DNA of 64,000 nucleotides, from assembly GCA_030761205.1 (NCBI GenBank), contig JAULJL010000038.1, positions 1,674,001 through 1,738,000 of the forward strand, in the 5' to 3' direction. This stretch comes from Fremontodendron californicum (taxonomy: Eukaryota; Streptophyta; Magnoliopsida; Malvales; Malvaceae). Shown one piece after another: positions 60,401 through 64,000 of this stretch (positions are counted from its first letter, which is position 1; each line of letters starts with the position of its first letter). A program made the position numbers and the translations under genes. The notes beneath the pieces were generated by a model. It saw only the letters and a list, made by a program, of their open reading frames with translations. It was not told the origin of the DNA and searched no databases.

Positions 60401-62240
60401 AAAGAGTGTATTTTAATTAAAACCTTGCATTAAAAAGATCAATTATAAGTATAGTAGTTAGCAAGGATCGAATCCATAGGGATTGGTGTATAGTTTATAA
60501 ATTACTAGTTTAAAACTTAAATTCAAGGAAAACAAAATAAAAATGGGGTTTTTGAAATCAGTTTAAAAATTAAAAAAATAAAAAAAGTAATAAGCAAATA
60601 AATAAGATGAAATCAAATATATAAGAGAAGTATGATTAAGATTTCATTCTGCACCACTATACATCATTGAGAATCAATTTCAGATCTATCAACATCAATT
60701 AGCTATCAAAGTTAACAACCGTAGATAACAAAATCTCGTGTTACCCCAATCATTCCTTAGTTCGTCGTTAAGCAAGACGAACGTCACTACTTAATCTCTA
60801 ACCATCAAATAACATAAGATAAACATCTATAGATTTAAAGTGATAGCAGCCTTAAGATGAGAAAGATAGGTTGATCTAAGTAATAAACACATAAATATGG
60901 ATTTATTCAACTTAGGTTATGTTCCACATCATAATTCTTGAAAACCAACATAATCATGAATTAAAAATTGTTACTATTAAATAGGAAATCAAGACAATTG
61001 CACGGATCAAGACTCTTAAACTAGCATTAGATAATTATCAAGATCTATCTAGTTTGCAACCTAAACAAATCAAACATCATGAACAATTCTTATAGAAGAA
61101 CACAAGCAACTTTGATAGAAAACGAATGATAGATAAATCTCAAATTAATTACAAAACATGTATAAGCAGGACGAATGCCACTACTTAACCTCTAACCATC
61201 AAATAACCTAAGATAAACATCTATAGATTTAAAGTGATAGCAACCTTAAGATGAGAAAGATAGGTTGATCTAAGCAATAAACACATAAATATGGATTTAT
61301 TCAACTTAGGTTATGTTCCACATCATAATTCTTGAAAACCCAACATAATCATGAATTACAAATTGCTACTATTGAATAGGAAATCAAGACAATTACACAA
61401 ATCAAGACTATTAAACTAGCATTAGATAATTATCAAGATCTATATAGTTTGCAACCTAAACAAATCAAGACAACATCATGAACAATTCTTATAGAAAAAC
61501 ACAAGCAACTTTGATAGAAAAAGAATGACAGATAAATCTCAAAATTAATTACAAAACATGTATTGGGCTTTGAAATCACCCTTCACCAAAGAGAAGTTTA
61601 GCCTAGCATAGGCATAGATAATATATATACATAAAACTAAAAAAATAATAATAAAAGAATGGAGAAGAAGAAGAAGAATAATGATGATCCTTGAGTCTCC
61701 TCAAAAGATAATAATAGTTTGTGGCTCAAAAGATGGTATTTATAGAGCTTTTTGACATTGGAAACTCTTTCTTGTTGATCAAGAAAACTAGGAGGCAAAA
61801 TAAGGCATGTTTGGACTTTTTCCCAGTTTTTCTCAATTTTGGAGGCAGTAAGGTCGGCGTCGCTGTGCCACTTTCCGGCTCCGCAGCGCCGAGTGGGCTG
61901 ACTTGGTGACTTTGCCAGCTGACTTTGATTTCGCGACTGCTGCACTGTCTCGCACTTCGTCGGCTGATTTGGGTGACCATCTATTGTTCGATTTAGGCGT
62001 GTAAACTATTTTTGGAAAGGTATTCAAGTCAGATTCAAAAGTCAAGAAGGAAGTTTCTTCAAATAATGAATTTAACATAATGATTTCTTAGCAACAAGCT
62101 TTGGAGGTCAAATCTGCCTAATCATCTAGCACTAAGAATTTGATCCTTTTGACTCCCAAGTCTTCTTTCATCTTTTGATTATGATTTTGTAAGCTCTTTA
62201 CCATCATTATTAATATCTTTTGACTTCATTCTCCTTATTG
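60400..62240. repeat. Probable decayed transposable element upstream of the LINE
   Basis: The composition changes here: GC-richer, unlike normal intergenic DNA. The phrase GCAAGGATCGAATCCATAGG near 60463-60482 recalls sequence I have seen inside repeated plant elements, but I cannot assign a class. An exact-order tandem duplication (60770-61563) occupies the middle, and a GC-rich patch lies at 61850-61980. No transposase or polymerase frame was seen. Confidence 0.35.
60770..61563. repeat. Direct tandem duplication of about 394-400 bp
   Basis: Unit 1 (60770-61163) and unit 2 (61164-61563) share nearly all their sequence in the same order, for example ACATCTATAGATTTAAAGTG, ATAAATATGGATTTATTCAA and AATTACAAAACATGTAT at both ends. 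They differ by scattered substitutions and a few short indels (such as AAGACAACATC in unit 2 against AAACATC in unit 1). Confidence 0.9.
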
Positions 62241-62247
62241 TACCTAA

Positions 62248-63474
62248 AATTCAAGAGAAATTGGAGAAAAACGAAAAACAGAGTCAGTTGTATCTAACTC
62301 TGATGACGTGGCAGCTCCTGATTGGAGGAAATTGTTTGCTGCGGGTGAAAATCAAACTCTGAGATTCTTCCCTCCGCTGAAGTTGGATGGGAAAGTTACT
62401 GTAAAACCACCAGATGAAGTATTTGAAGAAGGAATTCTTCAATGGAAGAACTCACTGATTGCGCAATTTATAGGGAAACCTCCAAATTTCAGTTTGTTCA
62501 ATAAGCTGGCTAATATGCTATGGGGAAAGGATGGAGATCTCCAAATTAAGCCAGTAGGAAGGAATCTCTATGTTCTTCAGTTCCATAATGCAGAGACAAG
62601 GGATTGGGTGCTTGAACATGGACCTTGGCACATCCAAAATAGCCCAATCATCTTGAGGAAATGGGAACCAGACCTGAACACCTTAGAATTCAACATGGAA
62701 AAGCTTCCTATCTGGATTCATCTGAGCAATGTCCCATTGGAATTATTCACAATGAGAGGTCTGAGCTATATAGCTAGCGCCATTGGCACCCCTCTCTATA
62801 TGGACAAAATAACTGCAAACAAGCAAAGGCTAGCATATGCTAAAGTTTGTGTTGAGATAGATGTGGCTCAAGAATTGCCCAATTCGATTGCAGTGGAGCT
62901 CAGAAATGGCTCAGTGATCCCTATCACAGTTGAGGCACCATGGATGCCTCAGAAGTGTATTCACTGTGGTATTTTTGGTCACAATAAAAAAAGTTGTCCT
63001 CGCCAGCCAAAGGAAATTCCAACCAAAAAATGGACTCCTAAGCAGAAGGCTCAGAATGAGCAAACAGAGTTGAGGGTTCCTGATGAGCAGACGATTCCAA
63101 GGACCTCTGAAAAGCAGATAGAATTACCTGCTCAGGTAATCATAGAGCAATTGGAAAGGCCAGTTCCATCTGGGACAGAACGAGGATCCACCTCAGCCAC
63201 AGGAGCTATGGGCTCAGACAACAGATTTGCAATATTGGAATCTGTTCCTGAAAATGAGGAGGATACTGGTAAAACAGAGTCACTTATAGAGGATAGGACT
63301 GAAAGCCACTCTCATCAGGTTGTTTTCTCAGAAGAAACAAGAAAGCCTAGGGCTGCTGCAGCAGGAGTGGCAGATCTGATGAAGAACTTGAAGAGAAGGA
63401 AAGGGCCTATTGACAAAGGAAAGGCTCGAGGTAAGGCTTCTGCCTTGGGGAGTCACTCTCCAACTCTTCATTAA
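62248..63474 (+). CDS. LINE (L1-type) ORF1 protein, DUF4283 plus CCHC zinc knuckle
   Basis: The frame is open from 62248 to the TAA at 63472-63474. WRKLFAAGENQTLRFFPP begins the recognisable part. The DUF4283 region follows (LWGKDGDLQIKPVGRNLYVL, DWVLEHGPWHIQNSPIILRK, LPIWIHLSNVPLELF). A zinc knuckle C-X2-C-X4-H-X4-C (CIHCGIFGHNKKSC) lies near codons 235-250. This is the gag-like RNA-binding protein of plant L1 retrotransposons. No in-frame ATG exists between the upstream stop (TAA at 62245) and the conserved part, so translation may begin at a non-ATG codon or, more likely, the element is 5'-truncated or rearranged here. It is otherwise free of stops. Confidence 0.85.
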   Translation, partial: NSREIGEKRKTESVVSNSDDVAAPDWRKLFAAGENQTLRFFPPLKLDGKVTVKPPDEVFEEGILQWKNSLIAQFIGKPPNFSLFNKLANMLWGKDGDLQIKPVGRNLYVLQFHNAETRDWVLEHGPWHIQNSPIILRKWEPDLNTLEFNMEKLPIWIHLSNVPLELFTMRGLSYIASAIGTPLYMDKITANKQRLAYAKVCVEIDVAQELPNSIAVELRNGSVIPITVEAPWMPQKCIHCGIFGHNKKSCPRQPKEIPTKKWTPKQKAQNEQTELRVPDEQTIPRTSEKQIELPAQVIIEQLERPVPSGTERGSTSATGAMGSDNRFAILESVPENEEDTGKTESLIEDRTESHSHQVVFSEETRKPRAAAAGVADLMKNLKRRKGPIDKGKARGKASALGSHSPTLH

Positions 63475-64000
63475 TGAACTTTCTTGTTTGGAATGTTAGA
63501 GGACTAAATTGTCCTCTAAGGCAGAAACGGGTAGTCAGTAGAATTTTTAAGTTACAGATTGATATTGTCTGTCTTATTGAGACTAGAGTAAAGTTACCTA
63601 AAGTGCAGAAGATTGTTGACATGCATTTTAAGGGATGGAATCTCCATCATAACTACTCTGAAGCTTCAAATGGAAGAATTTGGATCCTTAGTAAGGTTCA
63701 CCTGGATGTAGATATGAAGGACTCAACAGAACAGTCTATCACATGTCAGATTAAACTGAACTCTCTGAGGTTTTATTTGACAGCCATTTATGGAAGTAAT
63801 GAAGGAAGCAGAAGGAAATTGCTTTGGTCACACTTGCATTCCCTCAGTGGAACTACTCAAGGTGCGCCATGGATTTTGGCAGGAGATTATAACGTGGTAG
63901 CTCATCCATCAGAAAGCTCATGTTTTAATGGATCCCAACACAGTACCTCAGATATGAAAGATTTCCAAATTTGCATTGAACAGAATGCATTGATGGATCA
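63474..64000 (+). CDS. LINE ORF2, N-terminal endonuclease part (continues past window)
   Basis: The frame starts at ATG 63474-63476, overlapping the ORF1 stop by one base (TAATG), and stays open to the right edge (175 codons). It reads MNFLVWNVRGLNCPLRQKR, then IVCLIETRV (the catalytic glutamate motif), then LTAIYGSN and PWILAGDYNVVAHPSE (the GDxN motif) of the exonuclease/endonuclease/phosphatase fold used for target-primed integration. The reverse transcriptase would follow outside the window. The intact frame suggests a fairly young insertion. Confidence 0.87.
   Translation, partial: MNFLVWNVRGLNCPLRQKRVVSRIFKLQIDIVCLIETRVKLPKVQKIVDMHFKGWNLHHNYSEASNGRIWILSKVHLDVDMKDSTEQSITCQIKLNSLRFYLTAIYGSNEGSRRKLLWSHLHSLSGTTQGAPWILAGDYNVVAHPSESSCFNGSQHSTSDMKDFQICIEQNALMD

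Noticed and set aside
60400..62240. Interpretation of 60.4-62.2 kb as the 5' part of the LINE
   Set aside because: There is no coding continuity, the region contains stops and a tandem duplication, and the sequence character changes near 62245; it is more likely a separate element, though this is not certain.
1..64000. tRNA, rRNA or CRISPR-like arrays
   Set aside because: No complete tRNA cloverleaf, rRNA segment or regularly spaced repeat-spacer array was seen; the tRNA-like boxes belong to SINE-like repeats.

Overview
The window is nuclear DNA from a eudicot plant, probably a rosid; the species cannot be named from this sequence alone. The reasons are multi-exon genes with GT-AG (and some GC-AG) introns, very AT-rich intergenic DNA with many long (TA)n tracts, plant-only gene families (FCA, group IIc WRKY, AIF-type bHLH, RLCK VII kinase), and numerous small DNA transposons plus a plant L1-type LINE.

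Layout from left to right: the last six exons of the flowering-time regulator FCA (+, 1-1869); a decayed class III peroxidase first exon (-, 2722-3015); a WRKY48-like transcription factor (-, 6430-7853); about 12 kb of AT-rich intergenic DNA with MITEs and repeats; prefoldin subunit 3 (-, 20459-23568); about 11 kb of intergenic DNA with SINE-like and hAT-like elements; an atypical bHLH of the bHLH147-149/AIF type (-, 34605-35264); a repeat-rich stretch with three hAT-like MITEs; an unrecognised gene for a tail-anchored membrane protein (-, 42584-43768); a complete 25-exon ISWI chromatin remodeler of the CHR11/CHR17 type (+, 45998-52289) whose upstream region carries two E2F-like sites; a complete PBL27-like receptor-like cytoplasmic kinase (-, 53317-57174), convergent with ISWI; then repeats, and finally a LINE (+, about 62248 to the window end) with ORF1 and the start of ORF2.

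The genes do not form a pathway or cluster. They are ordinary, independently transcribed plant genes. The richest unlisted signal is the mobile-element layer. Reading element ends by eye gave at least nine short DNA elements with recognisable terminal inverted repeats and 8- or 9-bp target-site duplications, five of them flanked by identical copies. Several hAT-like elements share the outermost bases (TAGRGRTG...) but carry different subterminal motifs. Two CTATGTT-ended MITEs sit inside introns of intact genes.

Exon boundaries were read from splice sites, reading phase and recalled family sequences. No alignment or transcript data were used. No new defence, biosynthetic or RNA system was found; the points most worth checking are the element families, two GC-AG introns with nearly identical donors, a one-residue insertion beside the WRKY motif, a GDN instead of GDK in the PBL27-like activation loop, and the paired E2F sites.
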